64,000 bases of DNA from Ancrocorticia sp047501485. Its GTDB lineage: Bacteria > Actinomycetota > Actinomycetes > Actinomycetales > Actinomycetaceae. A program made the translations under genes and the position numbers. Every line of letters begins with the position of its first letter. Position 1 is the stretch's first letter. Of this stretch, positions 41,941-50,711 are shown in pieces. Location of the stretch: NCBI GenBank assembly GCA_047501485.1, contig JAZDRN010000011.1, positions 24,156 through 88,155 of the forward strand. The letters are read 5' to 3'. The notes under the pieces were generated by a model that ran no database searches, was not told the DNA's origin, and worked only from the letters and a program-made list of their open reading frames with translations.

Positions 41941-42912
41941 ATGAAGATCGGCAATGTCGGACGGGACGTCTCCCGGATCGGTTTGGGGACTTGGGCTATC
42001 GGTGGCGGTCCCGCCTTCGATGGTGCGGACACGGAGGAGCTGGGTATCCAGACGATCCACACCGCTCTGGACCGCGGCGTGAACCTGGTGGACACCGCCC
42101 CCGGTTACAACTTCGGCCGCAGTGAGGAGATCGTCGGGAAGGCGATAGCGGGAAGGCGAGATGAGTACGTCCTCATCACCAAGTGCGGCCTGGTATGGGA
42201 GGGCGAGGGATCCTTCTTCAACAAGGTCGGAGACCGCGTGCTCAACCGCTCACTCGCGCCGGATTCCATCGCCAGGGAGCTCGATGCCAGCCTGGAGCGC
42301 CTCGGCACCGACTACATCGACATCTATATGACGCACTGGCCGGCCATCGCGCCTTTCGATACGCCTATCGCCGAGACGGTCGCATACTTGATGGAACTCA
42401 AGGAGAGCGGCAGGATCCGTGGGATCGGAGCGGCCAATGTGACCCCGGATCAAGTGCGCGAGTACCTCGAGCACGGCGAACTGGACGTGGTTCAGATGCG
42501 CTACAGCATCCTCGACCGTGCCGTGGAAGAAGAACTCATGCCGCTCTGCTTGGATAACGGGGTGACTGTCCAGGCATACTCTCCGCTCGAGATGGGGATC
42601 CTGGCCGGCGCTGTTCCGCGTGGTTACGTTCCGCCAGCGGGCAATGCGCGCGCCGGTAAGAAGTGGTTCGAACCGGAGAACCTGGAACGGGCCCTCGACA
42701 TGCTCGACGCATGGGAGCCGTTGCGCGAGAAATACGACTGCGCCTCCGCGGATCTGGCCATCGCCTGGATCCTGGCGCAGAACCCCAACGTGACGGTGCT
42801 GAGTGGAAGCATGACGCCGCAGGAGCTCTCCGAGAACGTCAAGGCGATGGGAATCCAGCTCGATCCCGACGACGCCGCGTGGATGCGTGGCTACGCCGAG
42901 AAACTCGGCTAG
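41941..42912 (+). CDS. Aldo/keto reductase with intact catalytic tetrad
   Basis: A 323-residue NADPH-type aldo/keto reductase. The tetrad is complete: Asp and Tyr in NLVDTAPGYNFGRSEEIVG, Lys in VLITKCG, His in DIYMTHWPAIAPFDTPIAE. The C-terminal cofactor region reads ILAQNPNVTVLSGSMTPQEL. It would interconvert an aldose or ketose and a polyol or open-chain hydroxy compound. It starts 9 nt after the kinase, so it is part of the same operon. A GC-rich hairpin follows before the epimerase gene. Confidence 0.9.
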   Translation: MKIGNVGRDVSRIGLGTWAIGGGPAFDGADTEELGIQTIHTALDRGVNLVDTAPGYNFGRSEEIVGKAIAGRRDEYVLITKCGLVWEGEGSFFNKVGDRVLNRSLAPDSIARELDASLERLGTDYIDIYMTHWPAIAPFDTPIAETVAYLMELKESGRIRGIGAANVTPDQVREYLEHGELDVVQMRYSILDRAVEEELMPLCLDNGVTVQAYSPLEMGILAGAVPRGYVPPAGNARAGKKWFEPENLERALDMLDAWEPLREKYDCASADLAIAWILAQNPNVTVLSGSMTPQELSENVKAMGIQLDPDDAAWMRGYAEKLG

Positions 42913-42959
42913 AACCCACTTGGAAGCCCGCTTCCAGCCGTCAGCGGCTGGAGAATCCA

Positions 42960-43008
42960 GGGGCCGGCACGGCGCCGTACGCAACCGCGGCTACGCCGAG
43001 CCGGCCCC
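42960..43008 (+). terminator. Hairpin between the aldo/keto reductase and epimerase genes
   Basis: Arms GGGGCCGGC (42960-42968) and complement (43000-43008) are followed by TTCCT; a smaller 8-bp hairpin (TCCAGCCG/CGGCTGGA) precedes it at 42933-42952. Probably attenuates transcription into the epimerase gene. Confidence 0.5.
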
Positions 43009-43049
43009 TTCCTATCGATGCAGGACAACGAATACAAGGGAGAAGTGAC

Positions 43050-43730
43050 ATGGACAGGAAACTGAAACTATCGGCGGCCGTGGGCTGTTCCGATCTACTG
43101 GATCTGAAACACCAGATCGAATTCATCGACGAACGCGCGGATTTTCTCCACCTCGATGTCAAGGACGGCTTTTACGTCCGGACATTTGGCGTGGGTCCCG
43201 ACTTCCTCGAGGCGATAAAGGGCATCGTCACCAAACCGATGGACGCGCATCTGATGGTCCAACGCCCCTGGGAACATCTGGAAGCGTTCGCGGCCGCGGG
43301 CGCAACCTATATGACGCCGCATGCGGACGTGATAGAGAACGTGGCCTTGGTGACGATCAACCGGATCAAGGAATTGGGGTGCAAGGCGGGCGTGGCTCTC
43401 AACCCGGCGCGACCGTTGGACTCCATCCGTTATTATCTGCCCTACCTCGACAAGGTGACCCTCATGCTGGTTGACGCCGGTATCGCCGGGCAGCCGGTTA
43501 TACCGGAGATGTTCGAGAAGATTCGCACGCTGAGGCGGTGGCGTGCAGAAATGAGTTTGGATTTCCTCATCGAGGCCGACGGCTCCATGAACAAGACCCT
43601 CTACTCGGATCTGTACCGCGCTGGGGCAGACGTTGTCGTCCTCGGCCCGCCCGCGCTGTGGAACAAGCATTCCGATATCGAGCGGGCATGGGAGATCATG
43701 GAATCTGAGTTGGCTGCGGAGACCAGCTAG
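43050..43730 (+). CDS. Ribulose-phosphate/allulose-6-phosphate 3-epimerase family protein
   Basis: A 226-residue TIM-barrel epimerase. The metal and catalytic Asp residues are in ADFLHLDVKDGFYV and the late IEADGSMN (family EVDGGV/I), with MDAHLMVQRPWEH and GVALNPARPLDSI between. The changes at the last motif and the HLDVKDG start set it apart from housekeeping Rpe and recall AlsE (D-allulose-6-phosphate epimerase) from memory. It would turn the phosphorylated ketose into fructose-6-phosphate or a similar central intermediate. ATG 43050 follows AAGGGAGAAG. Confidence 0.88.
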   Translation: MDRKLKLSAAVGCSDLLDLKHQIEFIDERADFLHLDVKDGFYVRTFGVGPDFLEAIKGIVTKPMDAHLMVQRPWEHLEAFAAAGATYMTPHADVIENVALVTINRIKELGCKAGVALNPARPLDSIRYYLPYLDKVTLMLVDAGIAGQPVIPEMFEKIRTLRRWRAEMSLDFLIEADGSMNKTLYSDLYRAGADVVVLGPPALWNKHSDIERAWEIMESELAAETS

Positions 43731-43760
43731 GCGATGCGCGGGGGTGAGCGGGCCTCACGT

Positions 43761-44507
43761 TCAGTTCACGTCGTAGAAGAAACGATAGCGGCTGGCGGCG
43801 ATGTACTGGCGGCCGATATAGATGAGCGAGTCGTTCTTGTCCAGCATCTCACGGTACAGCAGGAACAGCGGATCGCCGACGAGGATAGACAACAGTGAGG
43901 CCTGCGCCCTGGTGGCTGCGATGGCATCGATGTAGGAGTTCTGGGAGCCGCCTATCCGAACGCCACGGGCCGCGAGGGCTTCGAAAAGTGAACCCTCCAG
44001 GGGCTCCGCCAGCAGGAAAGCGTAACGCGAGTATGGATAATAATTGTTCTCGATCATGATCGGGGCGCCATCGGCGTAGTGGATACGCTGGATATAGATG
44101 ATTCGATCTCCAGCGAAATCCTCCCGATCGGCGAAGTCTGAGGGAACAGAGGCGAGAACCTCTCGTTTCAACACGGCTGCAGATGGGGTCATCCCGCTTG
44201 CCTTGCAGGATTCGGTAAAGCTCGCGGCATGCTCGATCTTGCGGGCCATCTTCCGTTCACGGACGAAGGTCCCCTTACCCTGCCGCTTGACGAGAATGCC
44301 ATGCTGGCAGAGCTCGTCGATCGCTCGGCGGATGGTGATCCGACTGACGCCGTAGATCTCTGCGAGCTCTGGTTCGGTCGGAATCCTCGAACCCGGAAGG
44401 AACTTTCCCGACGCGATCGCCGAGTTCAAGGATTTCTCAACCTGAGAAAAAAGAGGCTCCATGCTCGTTCTGTCGAGCGCAAGCTCTTGTCGAGGCCTAT
44501 CAGCCAT
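43761..44507 (-). CDS. GntR-family regulator, HutC/UTRA subfamily
   Basis: A 248-residue regulator. The winged HTH is at residues about 20-85: ASGKFLPGSRIPTEPELAEI, GVSRITIRRAIDELCQHGIL, VKRQGKGTFVRERK. The C-terminal UTRA domain (residues 95-245) includes RIHYADGAPIMIENNYYP and ends DSLIYIGRQYIAASRYRFFY. UTRA regulators bind sugar phosphates. Convergent with the epimerase gene, it most likely controls the preceding operon; the palindrome at 34420-34441 is a candidate operator. ATG 44507 is the start; the frame is open further upstream but without HTH-like sequence. Confidence 0.9.
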   Translation of the reverse strand: MADRPRQELALDRTSMEPLFSQVEKSLNSAIASGKFLPGSRIPTEPELAEIYGVSRITIRRAIDELCQHGILVKRQGKGTFVRERKMARKIEHAASFTESCKASGMTPSAAVLKREVLASVPSDFADREDFAGDRIIYIQRIHYADGAPIMIENNYYPYSRYAFLLAEPLEGSLFEALAARGVRIGGSQNSYIDAIAATRAQASLLSILVGDPLFLLYREMLDKNDSLIYIGRQYIAASRYRFFYDVN

Positions 44508-44655
44508 TCTGCACCACTTTTCCCCTGCCAGGAAGGTAAGAACATGAAAGAGGTTCCGCGGGGCCATTTTCGCACGTAGCCTAGAATTGCGCAAAATTGC
44601 TATGATAACTGGCTGGTTGCGTGCACGAGAGCAACGGTCCGGAGAAGAGGAGCTC

Positions 44656-45249
44656 ATGAAGATTCTGGTAGTTGGCGCCAGAGGGAACATCGGCAAGGTC
44701 GTCGTGGCCACCCTCGCCGCACGCGGGCACGAGGTCGTGCCCGCGTCTCGTTCGGCGCGGGTCTCGGTGGACATCACGTCGGCCGAATCCATAGGCGCGA
44801 TGTTCTCAGCGGTGGGAGAAGTGGACGGAATCGTCGTTGCCACGGGTACCGTGCCCTTCAAGCCGCTGGCCGAACTCGAACGTGAGGACTACCTCGCAGG
44901 TTTCGTATCCAAGACCCTCGGGCAGATCGAGATTGTCCGGCAGGGCATGGACCATGTCGCCTCTGGCGGATCGATCACCTTGACGAGCGGCGTCCTCGCG
45001 CGCGAACCCATCGCCACCGGGGCTGCGGCCGCCATGGCCAATGGGGCACTGGAGTCTTTCGTTCTCACTGCGGCTGCGGAGGCACCACGCGGGATCCGCA
45101 TCAATGCGGTTTCGCCCAACGTGCTCGCCAACTCGCCCCATTTTCACCCGACCTTTCCCGGTCAGCGCCCGGTCTCCGACGAGGAGATCGGACGCTCCTA
45201 TGTGCTCTCGGTCGAGGGGATTGTGACGGGGAGGGTCATCGCGGTCTGA
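44656..45249 (+). CDS. Short SDR-family protein without the classical YxxxK pair
   Basis: A 197-residue Rossmann protein of the short-chain dehydrogenase superfamily. The nucleotide loop is VVGARGNIGKVVVATLAARG, followed by SVDIT and DGIVVATG. The position of the Ser-Tyr-Lys triad has the Ser (SITLTSG) but reads AAAAMANGALESFVLTAAAE instead of YxxxK. This form is common in a small actinobacterial/proteobacterial SDR group and may still reduce or only bind cofactor. ATG 44656 follows AGAGGAG. Divergent from the GntR regulator across 148 bp. Confidence 0.82.
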   Translation: MKILVVGARGNIGKVVVATLAARGHEVVPASRSARVSVDITSAESIGAMFSAVGEVDGIVVATGTVPFKPLAELEREDYLAGFVSKTLGQIEIVRQGMDHVASGGSITLTSGVLAREPIATGAAAAMANGALESFVLTAAAEAPRGIRINAVSPNVLANSPHFHPTFPGQRPVSDEEIGRSYVLSVEGIVTGRVIAV

Positions 45250-45402
45250 GCGGTTGGCCTGCAAGCAGCGGAAGGACCGTCGACTTACAGGATCTCCCAG
45301 ATCGGAAATTGATAGGCTTATGCCCGGACAGTAACACGCCATAGCTCGTGAGAAGGCCCGTGCGTGAGATCAGCGCGAGTTCTCCAACGGGGTTTGCGGG
45401 CT

Positions 45403-46131
45403 ATGCCCGAGAGAGGATGCCCCTTGCCCACCGCCGATCTGCTGCCCCACGGACTGCTCTTCGACCTCGATGGAACCCTACTGGACTCCGAATGGTACTG
45501 GCGCGAGGCGGAGTCCGCGCTTTTCACCAAGCACGGGCTCGTCTACACTGACGAGTTCGCCGAAGCCGCCATCGGCATTCCCATTCCGCTCTGGGTCTCG
45601 CGGGTACGCGACGAATTCGATCTCGATGCCGATCCCATCGCGATGGAGCAGGACCTCGTCGACCTGATGGTGGAGGTGACAGCCTCCCGCCCGACACTGT
45701 GGCGGCCGGGCGCCTATGAACTCCTGGAACGCGCGGTCTTCCTCGGCATCCCCACCGCCCTGGTGACGGCTTCGCCGAAGGTCATCGCCGATGTCGTGAC
45801 CACGAAGGCTCCTGCGGGAACGTTGGAGATCTGCGTCGCCGGCGATATGGTGCCGGCCGGAAAACCCGCGCCGGACCCCTACCTGATGGCGGCGTCCGGA
45901 ATCGGCGTCAACCCCAATGACTGCGTGGCCTTCGAGGATTCGCCCTTCGGGATCCGAGCGGCGATGGCTGCCAGGACGCACGCCGTCGCGGTGCCGTTCA
46001 TGGTCGAGATTCCCCCGTTTGAGGGGATACACAGGATCACCTCGCTGGAGGAAGTGGACGACGCTTTCCTGCGCCATCTCATGACAATGCCCCTTCCTCA
46101 GGGGGATCCACTGCGTGGCGCTGTGCATTGA
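45403..46131 (+). CDS. HAD-superfamily sugar-phosphate phosphatase/phosphoglucomutase-like protein
   Basis: A HAD subfamily IA hydrolase of about 242 residues. Motif I is LLFDLDGTLLDSEWYWREAE, with a cap domain to about residue 95; motif II is ALVTASPK; motif III Lys in GKPAPDPYLM; motif IV CVAFEDSPFGIRAAMAA. These are typical of beta-phosphoglucomutases and 2-deoxyglucose- or riboflavin-type phosphatases. It follows the SDR gene after 153 nt. ATG 45403 is preferred; a TTG at 45424 with GAGAGGA upstream or a GTG further 5' (45364) are alternatives. Possibly dephosphorylates an intermediate of the preceding locus. Confidence 0.85.
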   Translation: MPERGCPLPTADLLPHGLLFDLDGTLLDSEWYWREAESALFTKHGLVYTDEFAEAAIGIPIPLWVSRVRDEFDLDADPIAMEQDLVDLMVEVTASRPTLWRPGAYELLERAVFLGIPTALVTASPKVIADVVTTKAPAGTLEICVAGDMVPAGKPAPDPYLMAASGIGVNPNDCVAFEDSPFGIRAAMAARTHAVAVPFMVEIPPFEGIHRITSLEEVDDAFLRHLMTMPLPQGDPLRGAVH

Positions 46132-46158
46132 GGCGGGCCGGCTGCGGCGGAGCCCGCC
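46132..46158. terminator. Short GC hairpin between convergent genes
   Basis: GGCGGGC (46132-46138) pairs with GCCCGCC (46152-46158) directly after the HAD stop and before the convergent lipoprotein stop. Weak, no U-run. Confidence 0.35.
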
Positions 46159-46192
46159 CGCGCCGAAATGCCCGCCTCCTGACACGCGAGTG

Positions 46193-46876
46193 TCAGTCGA
46201 CCTCCACGACCTCGCCGTTGGTGGCGTCGACGCGGACATCCGTATCGTCTCCACCATCGTTGGAAAGGATCTCGAACTCGAAGAACACCCCGCGTTCATC
46301 TCCCTCGAGAACCCATTCGACGATCCTTCCGTCAACGGCGCCGAGTGCGGCTGTCTGGGCGCCCTGAAGATCGACAACCGTTGAGGGGTCGAAGATGTCC
46401 TCCTGCGCTTCAGCAGCGTCGTCGCCATCGAGAGGCTCGGTATCCTCCCGCAGGACCTCTTCACTGACCGCGCTGATCTTGATGTCGTATTCCTCGGTAT
46501 CCGAGACCAGTTCGACGGCGTAGGCCCACTCGTCGCGCTCCCAATCGAGTTTGACCTCGGTCAGCTGACCGTCGAAACGCTCCATGGCGATATCCACGGC
46601 ATCCTGCCACTGCACGTCGAAGGTCGTCGTCGCCAAATCGGCATCCCTGCCCGGCCCTTCCGCGTTACCCGATGGCTGCGCGGAGGAAGGCTCGGAGGAT
46701 GAGGGAGCTGGTGTGGAAGGCGACGGGGTGGTGGCAGGGGAGGCCGTGCTGGAGACGGAAGCTTGTGGCGAGACGGGATCCGACGCGTCGCCCGAGCACC
46801 CGGCGAGCGCGAACGCTGCTCCTAAGGCGGCTGTTCCGGCAATTCTTCCCCATGTGCTGAACTGTGAGGGTTTCAT
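46193..46876 (-). CDS. PepSY-domain lipoprotein
   Basis: A 227-residue lipoprotein. The signal peptide (AGTAALGAAFALAGC) ends with lipobox ALAGC, Cys at about residue 27. A Ser/Pro/Thr-rich linker of 45 residues precedes two tandem PepSY-like modules: AVDIAMERFDGQLTEVKLDW with YAVELVSDTEEYDIKISAVS, and GAQTAALGAVDGRIVEWVLE with FFEFEILSNDGGDDTDVRVD. PepSY domains are thought to inhibit peptidases or bind small ligands at the cell surface. No peptidase gene is adjacent. Strongly acidic overall. Confidence 0.88.
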   Translation of the reverse strand: MKPSQFSTWGRIAGTAALGAAFALAGCSGDASDPVSPQASVSSTASPATTPSPSTPAPSSSEPSSAQPSGNAEGPGRDADLATTTFDVQWQDAVDIAMERFDGQLTEVKLDWERDEWAYAVELVSDTEEYDIKISAVSEEVLREDTEPLDGDDAAEAQEDIFDPSTVVDLQGAQTAALGAVDGRIVEWVLEGDERGVFFEFEILSNDGGDDTDVRVDATNGEVVEVD

Positions 46877-47047
46877 GGCAATTTCTCCTTCGGCCCAATC
46901 CGGATAGCACGGTCAAGGTTTGCCGCCATGCTTGCATCGATGCTGTGGCAAGTCAAGGAAACCGCGGAGAGGACGGGGCGTGATGTCGCGCGTCAGCAGA
47001 CGAGGAGCGGCTCTAAACGAGCGGAGGGGGACGGTAGACTGGCGGCC

Positions 47048-48130
47048 ATGCATCTGAGGACTCTGAGAACGCGGCGGCTTGAATTGGATATTCCCTCCCT
47101 GGAGGATGTGGACGAGATCAATGCGATCTGCCAGGACGAGCAGATCCAGAAGTGGACGACTGTCCCCGTTCCCTATACCCGGGACGACGCCGCCTATTTC
47201 GTCGAGAATATTGCTCTCGCCGGATGGGAGAAGGGCTCTCCCACCTGGTTCATCCGCGAGGCGAGCCAAAGCGAAGAGGACGCCAACGGTGGGCAATCGG
47301 TTACAGCCCGGAGATCGCCCATTGTGGGAGCTATCGGCCTGACCAAGAAAGACCTGACGGCCGAGATCGGATACTGGCTGGCACCGCGGGGGCGAGGCAA
47401 GGGGATCATGGGCGAAGCGGTCCAGGCCGCTCTCGACTTCGCCTTCGATACCCTCCAGGTCGAGTCGGTCCAGTACGAGTGCTTTGTGATCGACGGCGAG
47501 ACGAACTGGCCTTCCGCGAAGGTCGCCTGGCGCGCCGGGTTCACGTTCGAAGGTCTGATCCGTAAGTCGCGAGTGTCCAACCGCGGCATCGCCGTCGACT
47601 CGCTGCATGCCTCTATCCTTCCGAGTGACCCCCGCGAACCGTCCCACGCCTGGTTCGGCCCCACGCCCACCCGGCCGGCGATGCCCGACTCCCGCGATCC
47701 GGAAGCACTCGTGCGTCAGTTCCACGACACCTACGATCTTCCTGTTGTGGACGACGGTCCGACTGTCGACCGCGAGCGCGTCCACATGCGCATGGGCCTC
47801 GTTGCCGAGGAGTTCGCCGAGCTCGTGGGCGCGGTGTATGGGGTCCAAGCGCGCGAGAGCATCGAGTCGGCGTATGCCCGCGCGGTCTCGAACGACGACG
47901 GTACCCGCGACACCGTAGAGGCCGCCGATGCACTCGGCGACCTGGTCTACGTCATCTATGGGATGGCGCTCGAGACGGGTATTCCCATGCGCGATGTCCT
48001 GGCCGAGATCCAAGCCTCCAATCTCTCGAAGCTGGGCGCTGACGGTCGGCCGATCTATCGGGGCGATGGCAAGGTATTGAAAGGGCCTGACTTCTTCTCG
48101 CCCGACATCAGAAAAGTGCTCGGCCTCTGA
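47048..48130 (+). CDS. Fusion of a GNAT acetyltransferase and a MazG-like nucleotide pyrophosphohydrolase
   Basis: A 360-residue two-domain protein. Residues 1-195 are a RimJ/RimL-type GNAT domain: MHLRTLRTRRLELDIPSLED, IGYWLAPRGRGKGIMGEAVQ with the acetyl-CoA loop, and AWRAGFTFEGLIRKSRVSNR. After a Pro-rich linker (about 205-220), residues 225-360 form an all-alpha NTP-PPase domain with RMGLVAEEFAELVGAVYG and VEAADALGDLVYVIYGMALE, the EExxE and ExxD metal-binding motifs of the MazG/PRA-PH group. Both active sites look intact. Start ATG 47048. Divergent from the PepSY gene; mycothione reductase follows after 87 nt. Confidence 0.88.
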   Translation: MHLRTLRTRRLELDIPSLEDVDEINAICQDEQIQKWTTVPVPYTRDDAAYFVENIALAGWEKGSPTWFIREASQSEEDANGGQSVTARRSPIVGAIGLTKKDLTAEIGYWLAPRGRGKGIMGEAVQAALDFAFDTLQVESVQYECFVIDGETNWPSAKVAWRAGFTFEGLIRKSRVSNRGIAVDSLHASILPSDPREPSHAWFGPTPTRPAMPDSRDPEALVRQFHDTYDLPVVDDGPTVDRERVHMRMGLVAEEFAELVGAVYGVQARESIESAYARAVSNDDGTRDTVEAADALGDLVYVIYGMALETGIPMRDVLAEIQASNLSKLGADGRPIYRGDGKVLKGPDFFSPDIRKVLGL

Positions 48131-48217
48131 GAGCAGCATGCCGGGCCACTGAGCGGAGTCTGAAAATCGGGAAGGCGATGCTCGCCTTTGACAGGCGCCT
48201 TCGTTAGCATCGACTCT

Positions 48218-49636
48218 ATGACTGAACTTACGTCGGACCTCGCGATTATCGGCTCTGGCTCGGGAAACACCCTCGTCTCCTCGTTCTGGGAAGGCAAGAG
48301 GGTGGTGATCGCCGAAAAGAACCCGCGCTTTGGAGGCACCTGCCTCAACTTCGGCTGCATCCCCACCAAGATGTTCGTTCGCACGTCCATGGTGGCGCGC
48401 AGCCCGGAGGAAGCGGAGCGTTTGGATGTGCGCCAGCACACCGATTCGGTGGACTGGCGTGCCATCCGCGATCGGATCTTCGGGCGAACGGACGCCGCAT
48501 CGGCCTCGGGGAAGAAATACCGGGAGAGAGCGGACAATGTCACGCTCATCTCAGAGACGGTTCGTCTCACCGGTCTCAAGAGCTTCAAGGCCGCGAATGG
48601 CACGCGGGTGGAGGCCGATCACCTGGTGCTCGCCGCAGGCTCGCGCCCTGTCCTCCCGGATGTTCCGGGGATCGATCTGCCACGCGTTCATACCTCCGAC
48701 ACCGTTATGCGCATCGGCGAACTGCCGCGAAAGATCGTCATTCTCGGCGGAGGCTATGTTGCCTGCGAGTTCGCCGGGATCTTCTCCGGCCTCGGCAGCG
48801 AGGTCGTTCAGATCAACCGCGGCCCTCGCTTGATGAAGAAGCTCGATGCCGAGATCCAGGAAGCTTTCCAGACTGAGGCGGGCAAGCACTGGGAGGTCCG
48901 CACCGGGCGCACCCTTGAAGCCATTACCGCCAAGGGCTCCCAACAACTCACCGTCGAGGTAGCCGTGAGTGAGGATGGGTCCCGTGAATTCCACGACGCC
49001 GACATCGTGTTGGTAGCTCAGGGGCGCCGTCCTAACTCGGACCTGATCGGCGCAGCCGAGGTGGGTATCGATCTGCATGAGGATGGGCGCGTCGTCGTCG
49101 ACGAATATCTCAGGGTGCTGGCGGGTGGGCAGGCGGTGCCGGGGCTGTACGCGTTGGGAGATATATGCTCCCCCAAGCAACTCAAGCACGTTGCCAACCA
49201 CCAGGCCCGAGTGGTGGCGCACAACCTGGAGAATCCCGCGAACCTGCGGGAGGAGGGCGACATGCCGATACCCGCGGCCGTCTTCTCCCATCCTGAGTTG
49301 GCCGAGGTGGGGCTCACGGAGGCGGAAGCCCGCGAGACCATTGGAAGCGAGAATGTCACCGTCAAGACGCAACGCTATGGGGATACCGCCTACGGCTGGG
49401 CCATGGAGGACACCACCGGTATCTTCAAAGTCGTGGCCGATCGCCGGGATGGCAGCGTCCTCGGTGCTCATGCGATGGGATATCAGGCGTCGATCCTCAT
49501 CCAGCCCATCGTCATGGCCATGAGCTTCGGTATTCCGGCCCTTCAGGCGGCACGCGGCCAATACTGGCCGCATCCAGCCCTCATGGAAGTGGTCGAGAAC
49601 GCTCTACTCGGTGTGGAGAGCCCGTCCGAGGACTGA
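48218..49636 (+). CDS. mtr: Mycothione reductase
   Basis: Flavoprotein disulfide reductase keeping mycothiol, the actinobacterial glutathione analogue, reduced with NADPH. The 472-residue protein has the FAD site DLAIIGSGSGNTLVSSFWEG, the redox-active pair in GGTCLNFGCIPTKMFV (C-x4-C), the NADPH Rossmann segment VILGGGYVACEFAGIFSGLG, the second FAD motif GLYALGDICSPKQLKHVAN, and a C-terminal interface ending with the His-containing GQYWPHPALMEVVENALLG, the form typical of mycothione reductases rather than lipoamide dehydrogenases. Start ATG 48218. A strong terminator follows. Confidence 0.94.
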   Translation: MTELTSDLAIIGSGSGNTLVSSFWEGKRVVIAEKNPRFGGTCLNFGCIPTKMFVRTSMVARSPEEAERLDVRQHTDSVDWRAIRDRIFGRTDAASASGKKYRERADNVTLISETVRLTGLKSFKAANGTRVEADHLVLAAGSRPVLPDVPGIDLPRVHTSDTVMRIGELPRKIVILGGGYVACEFAGIFSGLGSEVVQINRGPRLMKKLDAEIQEAFQTEAGKHWEVRTGRTLEAITAKGSQQLTVEVAVSEDGSREFHDADIVLVAQGRRPNSDLIGAAEVGIDLHEDGRVVVDEYLRVLAGGQAVPGLYALGDICSPKQLKHVANHQARVVAHNLENPANLREEGDMPIPAAVFSHPELAEVGLTEAEARETIGSENVTVKTQRYGDTAYGWAMEDTTGIFKVVADRRDGSVLGAHAMGYQASILIQPIVMAMSFGIPALQAARGQYWPHPALMEVVENALLGVESPSED

Positions 49637-49778
49637 TGCGGAGGCGATAGCCACCGCCGGAACACTCCCACCGGTGCAATGGCCGCCGATGTGGAACCGG
49701 ATCCGCCGTCGGCAGAATCGGCCATGGGAATCGTCGCTACTGACGGTTCGCGTCAAGGTACGGAACACTGCGAATAAG

Positions 49779-49820
49779 GGCCCAAGCCGAGACCGCGTGA
49801 AAATCTCGGCTTGGGCCGTT
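49779..49820. terminator. Strong hairpin between mtr and the NlpC/P60 gene
   Basis: A perfect 14-bp stem (GGCCCAAGCCGAGA at 49779-49792 with 49804-49817) has an 11-nt loop and is followed by GTTT. Lies between convergent genes and may serve both. Confidence 0.75.
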
Positions 49821-49918
49821 TATCAGCTCAAAGGGCGCAATGGTACGCCGCTCGTGACGGCGGGAAGAGGGCTAATGCCACCGGTTCCCCGGCACCGAGA
49901 GCCCGATGAGCAAACCTA

Positions 49919-50677
49919 TTATCCGACGCGGATGTAGACGGGGTTTCCGTACACCGGGCCTTCGGCTACGCCGGAGGCGGGGTTGCGGGCCGCGATGTGC
50001 ATACCGTTTCCGGTGTAGATGCCGACGTGACCGGGCCACCAGACGAGATCGCCGGGCTGAGCTTGATCGGCGGAGACCTCGACGCCGGCCGAACGCTGTG
50101 CGGCGGAGGAGCGGGGGAGCGTGATCCCGACCTGTGCGTACACGTAGCTGGTGAAACCGGAGCAATCGAAGGCCGACGGCCCGGAAGCTCCGTAGACGTA
50201 GGCTGCTCCATTGTACTGGCGGGCGATGCCGACCACGCCGTTGGAGGTTGCCGGAGCGGGGGTGAAACTCTCCGCTGCGGCCGCGGTTTCGTCTTGTGCC
50301 TCTTCTGGCGCGACGTTTTGCGCGGGAGCGGTCTCAGAGGCTGTAGCCGACGCCGTTGCCGACGCCGTAGCCGGTTCAGCTACTTCGGGCTCCACGACCT
50401 CGGGTTCGGGCGGAAGCTCAACCGTTACCGTTATCGGCTCGAAGGCGGGTGCGTCCGCGGAACCCGCAGTGAGTGGAGCATGAACGGCCTTTGTGGCGGT
50501 CACCTCCGTGGTCCTGCTTGCGGAGGTTACGAGAGAGGCAAGATTGATATCGCCCCGATCCTTGGCGGGTGCTTCGGCTGCAAAGGTGGTTGGCATGACG
50601 CCGGCGACGAGTGCACCGGCCAGGAGTCCGGCAGCCCCCGGGGCCGCCACGCGCTTGGTATCTATCTTCACTCTCAC
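49919..50677 (-). CDS. Secreted NlpC/P60 cell-wall peptidase
   Basis: A peptidoglycan endopeptidase of about 252 residues that cleaves stem peptides outside the cell. The signal peptide covers about residues 1-34 (GAAGLLAGALVAGVMPTTFA, AXA-type cleavage after AAEA). A low-complexity Pro/Glu/Ala/Thr linker runs to about 140. The catalytic domain has Cys in SAFDCSGFTSYVYAQVGI, His in VWWPGHVGIYTGNG and the third polar residue in MHIAARNP. The reading starts at GTG 50677, but GTG 50671 has a better distance to GAGGA. The upstream region is unusually rich in regulatory motifs. Confidence 0.92.
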   Translation of the reverse strand: MRVKIDTKRVAAPGAAGLLAGALVAGVMPTTFAAEAPAKDRGDINLASLVTSASRTTEVTATKAVHAPLTAGSADAPAFEPITVTVELPPEPEVVEPEVAEPATASATASATASETAPAQNVAPEEAQDETAAAAESFTPAPATSNGVVGIARQYNGAAYVYGASGPSAFDCSGFTSYVYAQVGITLPRSSAAQRSAGVEVSADQAQPGDLVWWPGHVGIYTGNGMHIAARNPASGVAEGPVYGNPVYIRVG

Positions 50678-50711
50678 TCCTCAACGTTTCTGCTCCCGCC
50701 CTCGCGAGAAC

